47,889 nucleotides of DNA from Actinomadura formosensis NBRC 14204 (lineage in GTDB: Bacteria; Actinomycetota; Actinomycetes; Streptosporangiales; Streptosporangiaceae): positions 1 through 47,889 of the forward strand of contig NZ_BCQQ01000044.1 of the NCBI RefSeq assembly GCF_001552155.1, read 5' to 3'. Below the pieces are notes generated by a model, which had not been told where the DNA came from, made no database searches, and saw only the letters and a list, made by a program, of their open reading frames with translations. Below are positions 1 to 8,878 of this stretch, in pieces (the stretch's first letter is position 1; each line of letters starts with the position of its first letter). Both the position numbers and the translations under genes were made by a program.

Positions 1-266
1 CGCAGCCCCCGCATGATGGCGGTGTGCAGCGCCGCACCCATCGCGGGACCGACGAGCCCGACCACGACGATCAGCGCCGGCCAGACCGGCCAGCCCCACC
101 GTTCGGTGAGGTGCCAGTACAGGAACGTGCCGAACATCGCCTGCGCACCATGGGCGAAGTTGAAGATGCCCGAGGTGTTGTACGTCAGTACGAGCCCCGA
201 GGCCGCGATGAAGTACACCGATCCCAGGACCAGGCCCAGGGTGGTGTAGGTCAGGAACGTCGTCAT
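1..266 (-). CDS. Branched-chain amino acid-type ABC transporter permease (LivH-like), partial
   Basis: The first 88 residues of an inner-membrane permease of the LivH/hydrophobic-amino-acid uptake family; the gene runs off the left edge. The translation begins MTTFLTYTTLGLVLGSVYFI and contains the family motif TYNTSGIFNFAHGAQAMFGT near residues 28-47, followed by a second hydrophobic stretch. The start is ATG at 266, with GGAGG about ten bases upstream. It lies 25 bp downstream of the substrate-binding protein gene on the same strand, so both probably form one transporter operon. The substrate cannot be read from the fragment. The operon promoter carries the same dyad as the steroid genes, so a steroid or steroid-derived acid is possible (inference). 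Confidence 0.85.
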   Translation of the reverse strand, partial: MTTFLTYTTLGLVLGSVYFIAASGLVLTYNTSGIFNFAHGAQAMFGTFLYWHLTERWGWPVWPALIVVVGLVGPAMGAALHTAIMRGL

Positions 267-291
267 GTGTTCGCCGCCTCCGGCGGTCGGA

Positions 292-1701
292 TCAGGAGGA
301 CTGGGGCTTGATGACGTCGCCGGTCAGGAACTTCGTCGCGATGCGGTCGTCGTTCAGCTTCGTCCCCCAGCTCTTCGGGTCGGTCTTGACCAGGTACTCG
401 TCGCTGCAGTCGAACTCACCGACGTTCTTCGGGTAGACCTGCTCGTACTTGGTCTTGTTGAGCTTCACCATCAGCGAGCAGGAGCCCGGCTTGTTGGCGC
501 CCGGGTCGGTCGGCGTGTGCAGGCCGCCGCCCGTCCACTCGTGCACCTTCGACAGCTCGTTGATGACGCACTGCCGGGTCAGGTCCGAGCCGCACTTCTG
601 CGCGGACTGCGCCCACAGCAAGAACGCGGAGGTCGCCTGCATGCCGAGCATCGCGACCTTGCCCTTCCTCGCGTTGACGAGGTCCATGTACTGCTTGACC
701 GCGGGGATCTTGCCGGCGTTCTCCAGCGGCTGGAAGAACATGCTCACATGGAGGTTGTCACCGGCGCCCGCGGTGTTCCACTGCGCGACCTGCCGGCTGT
801 ACCAGGTCGACTCGAACACGTACTTCGGCTTCGCGCCGACCCGCTCGATCGACTCCAGCAGGCTGAACTGGCCCGGGTCGGGCGAGTCGGACGACCACAG
901 GTAGCCCGCCCCGCACTTCTTGATCTTCTCGGCGAACGGCATGTAGCTGCTCTCGCCCTTGTCGTTCAGCCGGACGCCGCACTTCAGCGGCTTGACGCCC
1001 ATCCCCCGCAGGGCGCTCTCGATCTTGCTGGTGCCGGTGCTGACCGCCGGGGAGGTGGACAGCAGGATGTCCGTCTTGTCCTTGAAGTCGGGGAACAGCT
1101 TCTCCGCGATGCGCAGACCGCCGATGTTCATCAGGTCCACCGGGTACGGGACGGCCTCGTACTTCATCGGGCCCATCGTGGCGTTCGGGCCGACCGTGAA
1201 CCCGGCGACCGTCGGCAGCTTGCAGCCGACCCGGTACTGCTCGGCGGCCTCGTCCATCGCGAAGCCCTGCCCGACGAGCATGAAGTCCTGCTTGCAGGAC
1301 TCCTGCATCACCTTCGCGGACTGCATGTAGGCGGCGTCGTACTGGTTGCCCTTGATCTTGCGCCCGTTGATGCCGCCCTGCTTGTTGCACCAGTCGATCA
1401 TCGCGGCGACGGCGTCGCCCATCTCCTTGGACAGGCCGGGCGCGGCGGTGAAGCCGCGGTCGTCGCCGAACCCGATGCTGATCTGGTCATCGGTGACGCC
1501 CTGGTCGGTCTTGCCCTTGGCGTCGCCGGGGCCGCACGGGGACGGCAGCGTCCCGAACGACTTGCTCGCCCCGGCCTGGCCGCCCGAGCCGTTCCCGCCG
1601 GACGTGCCGTCCGTGCCCGAACGCTCGCTGGAACAGGACGCGGTCACGAGCGCGACCGCCAGGGCGCCTGCCGCGAGGCGCCCGATCTTGTCGACCTTCA
1701 T
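292..1701 (-). CDS. ABC transporter substrate-binding lipoprotein, Liv/Peripla_BP_6 type
   Basis: Extracellular solute receptor for the adjacent permease, 469 aa. The N-terminus is a lipoprotein signal: MKVDKIGR, a hydrophobic core, then VTASCSS with a cysteine at about residue 22 for lipidation. A low-complexity Gly/Ser linker follows and then a periplasmic-binding fold of the amino-acid/amide class. ATG at 1701 is preferred over an upstream ATG at 1740 because GAAAGGAG lies just before it and the signal peptide starts there. Paired cysteines (CGPG, CNKQ, CKQD, CGVR, CGAG) suggest disulfides. Ligand unknown. It sits downstream of an SDR gene and a steroid-type dyad promoter, so uptake of a steroid-related compound is an inference, not shown by the sequence. 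Confidence 0.85.
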   Translation of the reverse strand: MKVDKIGRLAAGALAVALVTASCSSERSGTDGTSGGNGSGGQAGASKSFGTLPSPCGPGDAKGKTDQGVTDDQISIGFGDDRGFTAAPGLSKEMGDAVAAMIDWCNKQGGINGRKIKGNQYDAAYMQSAKVMQESCKQDFMLVGQGFAMDEAAEQYRVGCKLPTVAGFTVGPNATMGPMKYEAVPYPVDLMNIGGLRIAEKLFPDFKDKTDILLSTSPAVSTGTSKIESALRGMGVKPLKCGVRLNDKGESSYMPFAEKIKKCGAGYLWSSDSPDPGQFSLLESIERVGAKPKYVFESTWYSRQVAQWNTAGAGDNLHVSMFFQPLENAGKIPAVKQYMDLVNARKGKVAMLGMQATSAFLLWAQSAQKCGSDLTRQCVINELSKVHEWTGGGLHTPTDPGANKPGSCSLMVKLNKTKYEQVYPKNVGEFDCSDEYLVKTDPKSWGTKLNDDRIATKFLTGDVIKPQSS

Positions 1702-1808
1702 CGGTCGTACTCCTTTCACCGCACAGCGGTGCTGTTTCAAGCAGGCGGGGGACGGGGTTGTGGGTACGGTCCAGCACCGGCGGTCCTCTGGTGACGCCGG
1801 CCGGTGGT

Positions 1809-1843
1809 GGTGACGGGAGGCGGTGACGGGAGGCGGTGACGGG
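1809..1843. repeat. 13-bp tandem repeat in intercistronic gap
   Basis: The unit GGTGACGGGAGGC occurs at 1809-1821 and 1822-1834, with a degraded third copy to 1843. It sits in the 171-bp gap between the SDR stop and the binding-protein start, in which I see no gene. Confidence 0.6.
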
Positions 1844-1872
1844 GTGTGGTGAAGAGGTGAGGTGGGACGGGG

Positions 1873-2634
1873 TCAGCCGAAGTTGGCCTGGCCGCCGTCC
1901 AGCGGGATCGTCGCGCCGGTGAGGTAGCGCATGGCCGGCTGGACGAGCGCCACCACGGCCCGGCCGATGTCGGTTTCGCAGTCGCCGATGTAGCCGAGCG
2001 GGATCGTCTTGCGGAACTCCTCGGCCGCCTCGGGGTTGTTCTCCGCCCACCACTTCAGGCCCGGTGAGAGCGCGTGGGGGGCGATGTTGTTGGCGCGGAT
2101 GCCGTCCGGGCCCCATTCGGCCGCGGCCGTCCGGGTCAGCGAGCGAAGGGCCTGCTTGGCGGCGGCGTAGGCGCCGTACGTGGCCGGGTCCCAGCGGACC
2201 ATGGCGGACGTGACGAGGTTGATGATGCTGCCTCCGCCGCGCGCCTTCATGTGCGGGTGGCACGCCTTCATGAACGCGAACGCCGCGAACGGGCCGGTGA
2301 CGAACCCCTTCTGGAACTTCGCGTCGCTCATCTCCAGCAGCGGGCCGTAGGAGCCGGAGTAGGCGTTGTTGACGAGGATGTCGATCCCGCCGAAGGTCTC
2401 GGCGATCCGCTCGACGACACCGGGGATCGCCTCGGTGCCGGCGATGTCGCACACGAACGGCTCCGCCTTCGCGCCCCGCTCGCGGATCAGCGCGCAGGTC
2501 GCGTCCAGTTTGGCGGCCGTCCGGCCGAGGACGGCGATCGCGGCGCCCTCGGACGCCAGCGCGAGCGCGATGCCCTGCCCGACGCCCTGGCCCGCTCCGG
2601 TGACGATGGCGACCTTGTCGCTGAGACTCTCCAT
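1873..2634 (-). CDS. SDR family oxidoreductase
   Basis: A classical short-chain dehydrogenase of 253 aa. The N-terminal NAD(P) motif is TGAGQGVGQGIA (residues 12-23), then the NNAYS stretch after the fourth strand, and a catalytic Tyr/Lys as YGAYAAAKQ. The C-terminus ends with LDGGQANFG. The canonical catalytic Ser position reads TSAM, so it appears intact. ATG at 2634 is preceded by AGGAG. It is the first gene of the unit leading into the ABC transporter and is transcribed away from a dyad at 2759-2773. It probably oxidises or reduces a hydroxyl/keto group, and a steroid or acyl-CoA substrate is likely from context only. Confidence 0.85.
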   Translation of the reverse strand: MESLSDKVAIVTGAGQGVGQGIALALASEGAAIAVLGRTAAKLDATCALIRERGAKAEPFVCDIAGTEAIPGVVERIAETFGGIDILVNNAYSGSYGPLLEMSDAKFQKGFVTGPFAAFAFMKACHPHMKARGGGSIINLVTSAMVRWDPATYGAYAAAKQALRSLTRTAAAEWGPDGIRANNIAPHALSPGLKWWAENNPEAAEEFRKTIPLGYIGDCETDIGRAVVALVQPAMRYLTGATIPLDGGQANFG

Positions 2635-2758
2635 GGGTACTCCTACTCAGTCCTGCTTGCGCGCCCAGCCCGGTCCGCCGGGTCATGCCCGGCCGGTCCG
2701 GTCTGCTCAGTCCTGGTGCGGTCATCGTGATGTGACGCGGCGCACGTAAAAGGTTCAG

Positions 2759-2773
2759 TCCCGCTCAGCGGGA
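2759..2773 (-). promoter_or_regulatory. Regulon dyad a, upstream of the SDR-ABC transporter unit
   Basis: TCCCGCTCAGCGGGA is a perfect 7+1+7 inverted repeat. On the minus strand a TANNNT-like hexamer, CACGAT (2729-2724), has its third base 39 nt from the dyad centre. This is the best match to the motif shared by nine promoters in the window. Confidence 0.7.
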
Positions 2774-2803
2774 ACGCGTTCGTCACGGGACGCTCCGTGA
2801 CGG

Positions 2804-2818
2804 TCCCGCTGAGCGGAA
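2804..2818 (+). promoter_or_regulatory. Regulon dyad b, upstream of the AMP-dependent synthetase
   Basis: TCCCGCTGAGCGGAA, inverted repeat CCGCT/AGCGG. GACAAT at 2849-2854 lies 40 nt from the centre on the plus strand and about 30 nt before the start codon. Its centre is 45 bp from dyad a, each serving one direction. An additional dyad CGTCACGG/CCGTGACG lies between them (2780-2801). Confidence 0.65.
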
Positions 2819-2882
2819 TGCCCTGGTGAAGCCGGGGATGCGGCGGCCGACAATGAGCCGTCCGGCGAGGAGGAGGGGTCCG

Positions 2883-4484
2883 ATGGAGACGATTCGGAAG
2901 CTGACCGGTCCCGGCGGCGAGTTCGAACTGAGGGAGGAGGACGTGCTCGGCGCGCGGCTGCCCGTGTTCGCGGGCCGCGCCCGCAGCCTCGGCGAGGTGC
3001 TCACCCGCTCGGTGTCCTACGGCGACCGGGACTACCTCGTCACCGCGTCCCGCCGGATGAGCTTCGCCGAGCACGCCGCCGCGGTCGCGTCCATGGCCAA
3101 GGCGCTACGGGACGATCTGGGCGTGCGCCCCGGCGACCGCATCGCGATCAACGCCGCCAACAGCCCCGAGTGGATCGTGTCGTTCTGGGCGACGATCGCC
3201 GTCGGCGGCATCGCGGTCGGCTACAACGCCTGGTGGGCGCCGCGCGAGATCGAGTACGCGCTCGGGCACACCGACCCGAAGGTCGTCATCGCCGACGAGA
3301 AGCGGGCCGCGCTGATCTCCGAGGACGTGCTGACGATCGAGAAGGACGTCCCGTCCCTGATGGCCCGCTACCCCGACGCCCGCTTCGAGATACCGGAGGT
3401 CGCCGAGGACGACCCCGCGGTCATCCTGTACACGAGCGGCACGTCGGGACGGCCCAAGGGCGCCGTCCACTCGCACCGGAACCTCACCTCGGTGATCGAG
3501 TACCACCGGTTCAACGACGCCATGATGGCCGCGTTCGGCATGGACCCGTCGACGCGCCGCTACCTGCTCGCGCTGCCGCTGTTCCACATCGCGTGCCTGC
3601 ACAACCTCGCCGTCCCGCGGCTCGCCACCGGCACCGCCGTGATCCTCCACGAGGGCGGCTTCGACGTGGACAGGGTGCTCGGCCTGGTCGAGAGGGAACG
3701 CGTCACGAACTGGGGCGCCGTCCCCACCATGGCGCACCGCATGGTCGAGCACGGCGACCTGTCGAAGTACGACCTGTCATCGCTCACCGCGTTCTCGCTG
3801 GCCACGGCGCCGTCCTCGCCCGCGTTCAAGGCGCGGCTCCAGACGGCGTTCCCGCCCGCGAAGGGCGGTCTCGTCGACAGCTACGGGCTGACCGAGTCGT
3901 GCACCGCCATCTCCACCGCCACCCCCGCCGATCTCGCCGAGGCGCCCGGGACGCTCGGCCGTCCCACGATCGGCGTCCAGCTGGAGATCCGGGACGCCGG
4001 CAACAGGCCGGTTCCGGAGGGCGTGGAGGGCGAGGTCTGCGTCCGCAGCGCCTACAACATGATCGGCTACTGGCGCGATCCCGAGGCGACCGCGCGGGCC
4101 TTCGACGAGGACCGCTGGATGCACACCGGCGACATCGGCGTGATCGAGCAGGGCCGGCTCCGCCTCACCACCCGCCGCTCCGACCTCATCATCCGCGGCG
4201 GCGAGAACGTCTACCCGGCCGAGATCGAGAACGTCCTCGCCGAATACACCGGGGTCCGGGAGTGCATCGTCATCGGCGCCCCGCACCCGGACCTCGGCCA
4301 GGAGGTCGCGGCGGTCGTGGTCGCCAACGGCCCGCCGCCTTCGCCGGAGGACCTGGCGGCCTTCGCCCGCGAGCGGCTCGCCTACTTCAAGGTCCCGACC
4401 CGCTGGCACATCACCGCCGACCCGCTCCCCCGCAACGCGACCGGCAAGGTCCTCCGCAAGCAGGTCGAGGAGGCGGTGTCCTGA
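2883..4484 (+). CDS. AMP-dependent synthetase/ligase (acyl-CoA synthetase)
   Basis: Class I adenylate-forming enzyme of 533 aa, expected to activate a carboxylic acid as AMP ester then CoA thioester. The ATP loop is [11 protein letters not shown] (near residue 182), the YGLTES motif follows at about 338, then MHTGD and [13 protein letters not shown], and the C-terminal [11 protein letters not shown] supplies the catalytic lysine. An upstream ATG at 2826 is in frame, but ATG at 2883 has GGAGGAGGGG just before it and a normal N-terminus. It is divergent from the SDR/ABC operon and carries its own regulon dyad, so a steroid side-chain or ring-derived acid is the likely substrate (inference). FadD3- or FadD19-type assignments cannot be separated by eye. 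Confidence 0.88.
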   Translation: METIRKLTGPGGEFELREEDVLGARLPVFAGRARSLGEVLTRSVSYGDRDYLVTASRRMSFAEHAAAVASMAKALRDDLGVRPGDRIAINAANSPEWIVSFWATIAVGGIAVGYNAWWAPREIEYALGHTDPKVVIADEKRAALISEDVLTIEKDVPSLMARYPDARFEIPEVAEDDPAVILYTSGTSGRPKGAVHSHRNLTSVIEYHRFNDAMMAAFGMDPSTRRYLLALPLFHIACLHNLAVPRLATGTAVILHEGGFDVDRVLGLVERERVTNWGAVPTMAHRMVEHGDLSKYDLSSLTAFSLATAPSSPAFKARLQTAFPPAKGGLVDSYGLTESCTAISTATPADLAEAPGTLGRPTIGVQLEIRDAGNRPVPEGVEGEVCVRSAYNMIGYWRDPEATARAFDEDRWMHTGDIGVIEQGRLRLTTRRSDLIIRGGENVYPAEIENVLAEYTGVRECIVIGAPHPDLGQEVAAVVVANGPPPSPEDLAAFARERLAYFKVPTRWHITADPLPRNATGKVLRKQVEEAVS

Positions 4485-4589
4485 CCCTCCAGGACCGGCC
4501 GCGAAGGCCCCGGGCGAGTTCACCGACGACCGCACGGTCCTCGCCCGGGACCTCCCCGCCAGGGGGCCGGCCGGCCTCGACCGGGCGGC

Positions 4590-5804
4590 CTACAGCCATT
4601 CCGCCTGGAAGAGCTGGTGCGGGATGCCGTCGCTCCAGCGGCCGGTCGAGGCCAGGGACGCGGTGAGGCGGCCGAGTTCGTCGGCGGCCATGACACCGCG
4701 TTCGCCTTCGACGACGACGATGAGGTTCTCGTCGGCGTGGTCGATGTACGGGTGGCCGGTGTGGTTGCTGGAGACCAGGCATGGCCTCACCCGGGCCTGG
4801 CCGAACGCCGCAGCCGTTTCCGCGGGGAGCAGTTCCCGCAGGAGGGTGAGCGTCGGTGCGATGTCGTCGGTGGAGCCGCCGGTGCGGACCCACGCGGAGA
4901 TCTCGTCGCGTGTGGTGAGGGGGTTGCCGAGCAGGCTGTCGCCAGAGCACTTGATGTACCAGCGGCCGTCGGGGTAGCGCAGTGGCGACATGACGATGCC
5001 GCCGTAGAGGAGCTTCTGGCCGCGCTGCTTGAAGTACATGATCGCGGGCAGCTCGACCGCCGCCGGGTCGGGGACCTCGACCAGGACGACGGTGGCGCCG
5101 AAGGTGTCCATGGCGAGCCTGCGGGGCAGCAGGCCGCCCGCGTTGGTCGACGCTCCCGTGGCGACGACCACCGTGTTCGCGGTCCACGACGAGCCGGACC
5201 GGGCGGTCAGCCTCCGGCCGGGTCCCTCGGCCGTGATCGCGGTGATCTCGTCGCGGACGAGGGTGGCGCCGGCGGCCGTGGCGGCGGTGAGTTCGGCGGC
5301 GGTCAGGCCGCGCGGGTTGACGATCAGGGCGTCCCGCTGCACCACGCATTCGTGTCCCGGCTCGAAGGTCAGGCCCGGGTACCGGTCCCGGAGCCGGGCC
5401 GCGGAGAGGTGTTCGACGGGGTGCCCGACGTCCTCGGCGTTCCGCTTCAGCCTGCCGAGGTCGAACCACTCGGACGGCTCGCGGCCGTCGAGGGCGGCGG
5501 GCATGACGGCGAGCGAGTGGACCGGATGGGTGAACTCCACACCCGTGCGTTCCGTGAGTTCGCCGAACCGCCGTATCGAGCGGGCGGCGAGCAGCGAGGC
5601 GACGAGCGGGACTTCGAGGATGTGCCCGAGCCTGCCCTGGTCGTAGTGGCCGGACCACACGCCGTCGTGGCCGGCGTAGTCCGGGGGCTCCGCGGGGCCC
5701 ACGATCAGGACGTGTGCGCCTTGGTCGGCGAGGTGCCGGGCGGTGGCGGCGCCGATGGGGCCGGCACCGACCACGGCGACGTCGAATCCGGTGGGTTGCT
5801 GCAC
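4590..5804 (-). CDS. FAD-dependent oxidoreductase, DAO family
   Basis: A flavoprotein of about 404 aa with an N-terminal dinucleotide motif VAVVGAGPIGAATARHLADQ and the layout of D-amino-acid/sarcosine oxidases (Pfam DAO). The second flavin-contacting segment is TVVVATGAST near residue 210, and near the C-terminus it has ENLIVVVEGERGVMAADELG. The start is taken as GTG at 5804 with AAAGG eight bases upstream; an ATG at 5837 would add eleven residues. It follows the saccharopine-dehydrogenase-like gene at 58 bp on the same strand, so the two likely act in one amine or amino-acid pathway. Substrate unknown. Confidence 0.8.
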   Translation of the reverse strand: MQQPTGFDVAVVGAGPIGAATARHLADQGAHVLIVGPAEPPDYAGHDGVWSGHYDQGRLGHILEVPLVASLLAARSIRRFGELTERTGVEFTHPVHSLAVMPAALDGREPSEWFDLGRLKRNAEDVGHPVEHLSAARLRDRYPGLTFEPGHECVVQRDALIVNPRGLTAAELTAATAAGATLVRDEITAITAEGPGRRLTARSGSSWTANTVVVATGASTNAGGLLPRRLAMDTFGATVVLVEVPDPAAVELPAIMYFKQRGQKLLYGGIVMSPLRYPDGRWYIKCSGDSLLGNPLTTRDEISAWVRTGGSTDDIAPTLTLLRELLPAETAAAFGQARVRPCLVSSNHTGHPYIDHADENLIVVVEGERGVMAADELGRLTASLASTGRWSDGIPHQLFQAEWL

Positions 5805-5862
5805 GGGAATGCCTTTCGTTAGGGGGCGCCGGAGCACGGAGCGGGGCTCTCGGGCCCCGGGC

Positions 5863-7032
5863 TCAGAACACGCGGCGGGTCTGGGCGGTGGTGTGATGCA
5901 GGGCGAGGCCGAGCCGCGGCATCACCTCGTGCAGGAACGGCTGCGGGTCCACGCACGCTTCGGGCGCGAGGACGCCGGTGCGGTCGATCTCGCCGTCGAC
6001 GAGCCGCCGCAGGAAGGCCGCGGCGGGAATCGCGGTCATGTCGGCGCCGTCCTCCAGAACCCGGTTCGCCATGTCGTGGTGCGTCTCGATGACCACGGAC
6101 GCGGCGGCGCCGTCCTTCTCGCCTTCGGCGCGGATGTGGAAGACCGAGCCGATCGGGGCGTCGGAGACGTCGATCTGGACGGCGCGCCCGCCTTCCGGTG
6201 TGCAGAAGTGGCGGGCGAGGAAGGACTGCGGCGACATGGGGAGGTCACCGCGTTCGGAGCTCATCAGGCCGAGTCCGGCAAGCCGCCGGTAGATCTCGTT
6301 GCCTTCGCTCTGCCACCAGGTGAACCGGCTGGTGGCCTCCTTGAGGCCGGGGATGAACCGGGGCAGCGTGATCGGTTCGGCGTGTCCGAAGTAGCCGAAC
6401 TCGCGGCGGCCGTACGGGGGGAGCAGCTCGAACGTCTTTGGATCGCTCCAGGCGGGCACCTTGCGGTACTCGCCGTCGAGGAACTGGGTGATCTCGCCGC
6501 TGAGCGAGTGGAACATGTGCTCCAGGATGGTCGGCCCGAGGTTCGCGACGAACGGGAGGCCCATGACCACGTGGACGGCGTCCGCGCGGTCGAGCCCGTC
6601 GCACGCCCAGCGCGCCATGAGGTTGGTGGCGCCGGGCGCGACGCCGCAACCGGTGAGGACGGCGACGCCCGCGGCCTTCGCCCGCTCGTCGTACGCGGGG
6701 TCGGTCACCAGAGCCTCGGCGACGTCGAACTCGTCGCAGATGTCGATGTAGTGCGCTCCGGTGTCGATGGCGGCGCCGACGATCGGCAAAGCGAAGCGGT
6801 AGAACGGGCCCACGCCGTTGAAGACCACGTCGGCGTCCGCGACGACCGCGGCGATGCTCTCCGGGTCGGTCGCGTCGAAGCGTGCGTGCCGGGCGCCGAT
6901 GGCCTCGCCGAGGGCCTTCGCGCGGTCGGCGTCGAGGTCGGCGACCACCAGGTCGCCGACGCCGTCGAACGCGGCGGCGCTGCGGGCGACCCGGCTCGCG
7001 ACCGAACCGCAGCTGAGAATGGCGACCTTCAT
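5863..7032 (-). CDS. Saccharopine dehydrogenase NADP-binding domain protein
   Basis: 389 aa. The N-terminus MKVAILSCGSVASRVARSAA is a Rossmann fold of the Sacchrp_dh_NADP type, followed by VVFNGVGPFYRFALPIVGAA and a central GCGVAPGATN segment typical of saccharopine dehydrogenase/carboxynorspermidine-type reductases. ATG at 7032 is chosen because GGAGGAAAC immediately precedes it; the longer reading frame upstream has no ribosome site. It leads a two-gene unit with the FAD oxidoreductase and is divergent from a TetR gene 195 bp away, the usual layout for local repression. The real substrate is unknown; many relatives do not act on lysine. Confidence 0.8.
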   Translation of the reverse strand: MKVAILSCGSVASRVARSAAAFDGVGDLVVADLDADRAKALGEAIGARHARFDATDPESIAAVVADADVVFNGVGPFYRFALPIVGAAIDTGAHYIDICDEFDVAEALVTDPAYDERAKAAGVAVLTGCGVAPGATNLMARWACDGLDRADAVHVVMGLPFVANLGPTILEHMFHSLSGEITQFLDGEYRKVPAWSDPKTFELLPPYGRREFGYFGHAEPITLPRFIPGLKEATSRFTWWQSEGNEIYRRLAGLGLMSSERGDLPMSPQSFLARHFCTPEGGRAVQIDVSDAPIGSVFHIRAEGEKDGAAASVVIETHHDMANRVLEDGADMTAIPAAAFLRRLVDGEIDRTGVLAPEACVDPQPFLHEVMPRLGLALHHTTAQTRRVF

Positions 7033-7193
7033 GTTTCCTCCGTGGAAAGGGCGATGGGGGCGGGGCCGGCGGGTGGCCGGGCATAAAGCCGCGCGTATAA
7101 CCGTGGCCGTGGAACAGCCCCGAAGGCGATGCCGATCACGTCCCTGCGGCCTGGCCACCACGGGGCGTAGTTCATGATGGGACCAGGACAGCG

Positions 7194-7219
7194 CTAAAGT
7201 CAACAGTGAGACCCTTTAG
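7194..7219. promoter_or_regulatory. Possible TetR operator between divergent genes
   Basis: CTAAAG and CTTTAG form an inverted repeat separated by 14 bp immediately upstream of the TetR start at 7228. Its position would let the TetR protein control itself and possibly the divergent pair. Short arms make this tentative. Confidence 0.35.
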
Positions 7220-7227
7220 GGGATGAG

Positions 7228-7872
7228 ATGAGCGACGGCACCACCCGGCGGGCAGCCCCGCCCTCCCGTCCAGAGGGCGCGGCGCCAAGCGACGCCGCCC
7301 AGACGCCGCGTGAACGCGTTCGCACCGGCGGACGCAGCGAACGGGTCCGCCAAGCCGTCGCGCAAGCCGTCCTCGATCTGCTCGCCGAACGCGTCGTCGA
7401 CTTCGGTCCCAGCGAGGTCGCCGCCCGCGCGGACCTCAACCGCAAGACCATCTACCGCTGGTGGCCCACGTTCGCCGACCTGGTCCGCGAGGGGCTCAAC
7501 GCCCATTCACGCGGCGTCGAAGTGCCCGACACCGGCTCGTGGGAGCAGGATCTCCGCGAACTGGCGCACCGCCTCGCGCTGTTCTTCGCGAGCCCCGTCG
7601 AGGTCAGCACCAACGCGATCATCGCCTCGCGCCGCACACCCGAGTTGAGCGCGCTCATCTTCGAGCACTTCGAGCCGGTCCAGGAGTCCTGGCGCGCCGT
7701 CGTCACCCGCGGCATCGCCCGCGGCGAGGTCCACCCCGGCTGCGCGCCGGGGACGGTGCTGAACATGCTGGTGAGCCCGCTCATCCTCACCCCCCTCACG
7801 CTCCATCGAGCCGCGACGCGGCAGGAGGTCGACACCCTCGTGGACCTCGTTCTCCGCGCGACCCGTCCCTGA
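7228..7872 (+). CDS. TetR/AcrR family transcriptional regulator
   Basis: 214 aa. A disordered Pro/Ala-rich N-terminal tail of about 35 residues precedes a TetR helix-turn-helix: VRQAVAQAVLDLL, FGPSEVAARADLNRKTIYRW, then WPTFADLVREGL. The rest is an alpha-helical ligand/dimer domain. ATG at 7228 follows AGGGG. Divergent from the saccharopine-dehydrogenase/FAD-oxidoreductase pair, which it probably controls. Ligand unknown. Confidence 0.88.
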   Translation: MSDGTTRRAAPPSRPEGAAPSDAAQTPRERVRTGGRSERVRQAVAQAVLDLLAERVVDFGPSEVAARADLNRKTIYRWWPTFADLVREGLNAHSRGVEVPDTGSWEQDLRELAHRLALFFASPVEVSTNAIIASRRTPELSALIFEHFEPVQESWRAVVTRGIARGEVHPGCAPGTVLNMLVSPLILTPLTLHRAATRQEVDTLVDLVLRATRP

Positions 7873-7920
7873 GCGGACCGTCCCCGAGCGGACCGTCCCC
7901 GAGCGGACCGTTCAGGGACG
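7864..7920. terminator. Shared hairpin with 15-bp repeats between convergent genes
   Basis: The outer arms CGTCCCTGA (7864-7872) and TCAGGGACG (7912-7920) are perfectly complementary and contain the stop codons of both converging genes. Inside are two full copies and one partial copy of GAGCGGACCGTCCCC (7871-7885, 7886-7900, 7901-7911). It could serve as a bidirectional terminator; no T-run is present. Confidence 0.5.
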
Positions 7921-8808
7921 GCGGGTGTGGGACAGGAGCGCGGCGGCCGGCCCGGACGGGGTGGTGCCGGTCCGCCAGACGGCGCGCAGCGACCGCTCCA
8001 GCGTCACCCCGTCGATGGGGATTTCGGCGAGCACGCCGGTGGCCAGGTCGGCGGCCACGACGAGTTCGCTGATCAGCGCCGGGCCCGCGCCCGCGACGAC
8101 CGCGTTCCGCACGGCGGTGCCCGAGCCGAACTCCAGGAGCGGCGGGGCGAGGCGCAGACCGTGCGCGGCCATCGCCTGAAGGGCGGCCTGCCGGGTGCCC
8201 GAGCCCGCCTCCCGGCTGATCAGCGGGGTGGCGGCGACCTCGGCGGGCGGGACGGGACGGTTCCGGCGCGTCCAGCGGTGGCCGGGCGGCGCGACGAGGA
8301 CGAGCCGGTCCCGCGCGACGGTCCGGGAACGCAGCCCGGCCGGGCGGCCCGGCGACTCGATGAAGCCGATGTCGACCTCGCCCCGCCGCGCGAGCTCGCA
8401 GACGTGCGCCGAGTTCGTCACCCGCATGCCGACGTACAGGTCCGGGTCGGCGCGGCGCAGGTCCCCGATCCAGGCGGGCAGCAGGTGCTCGGCGATGGTG
8501 AGGCTGGCCGCGACGGTGAGGTTGCCGGTGTGCTCGCGGCGGAGCGCCTCGACGCCGTCGCCGAGCGCGTTCAGGGCGTCCAGGACGCGCTGCGCCCACC
8601 CGGTCACCAGCGTCCCGGCGGGGGTGAGGGACGAGCCGCGCCGGGTCCGCTCGACCAGCCGGACCCCGAGCCGGCGTTCCAGCCGGGCCAGCCGCTTGCT
8701 CGCGGACGGCTGGCTGATCCGCAGTTCCCCCGCGGCGGCCGTCAGGCTGCCCCGCTCGGCGACCAGGACGAGCAGCCGCAGCGAATCGATGTCGGGGTGA
8801 TAGGTCAT
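7912..8808 (-). CDS. LysR family transcriptional regulator
   Basis: 298 aa. The N-terminal winged helix is DSLRLLVLVAERGSLTAAAG, continuing ELRISQPSASKRLARLERRLG (residues about 8-50). A LysR substrate-binding domain follows, with the usual TVAASLTIAEHLLP and VDIGFIESPG segments. It is divergent from a YeiH-type permease 70 bp away. LysR regulators next to YeiH permeases are common, so local control of that gene is likely. Confidence 0.9.
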   Translation of the reverse strand: MTYHPDIDSLRLLVLVAERGSLTAAAGELRISQPSASKRLARLERRLGVRLVERTRRGSSLTPAGTLVTGWAQRVLDALNALGDGVEALRREHTGNLTVAASLTIAEHLLPAWIGDLRRADPDLYVGMRVTNSAHVCELARRGEVDIGFIESPGRPAGLRSRTVARDRLVLVAPPGHRWTRRNRPVPPAEVAATPLISREAGSGTRQAALQAMAAHGLRLAPPLLEFGSGTAVRNAVVAGAGPALISELVVAADLATGVLAEIPIDGVTLERSLRAVWRTGTTPSGPAAALLSHTRRP

Positions 8809-8878
8809 GCCCGCAGGCTATGACGTAAGGCCGAACCGGCCGGTACCGGGACCGCGGACGGCGCGCAAGCCTCGAAGC

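Noticed and set aside
265..1794. Long open frames antisense or out of frame to most genes, for example 265-1794 plus and 7796-10192 minus
   Set aside because: They are the usual GC-rich shadow frames: Arg/Pro/Gly/His-rich translations with no domain motifs, lying over genes with clear families.
2780..2801. CGTCACGG/CCGTGACG dyad between regulon sites a and b as a second shared operator
   Set aside because: Not found in the other promoters of the cluster; could be a local site or chance.
4485..4589. Possible gene remnant between the convergent AMP-ligase and FAD-oxidoreductase genes
   Set aside because: The translation looks coding-like in one frame but is too short and shows no recognisable motif.
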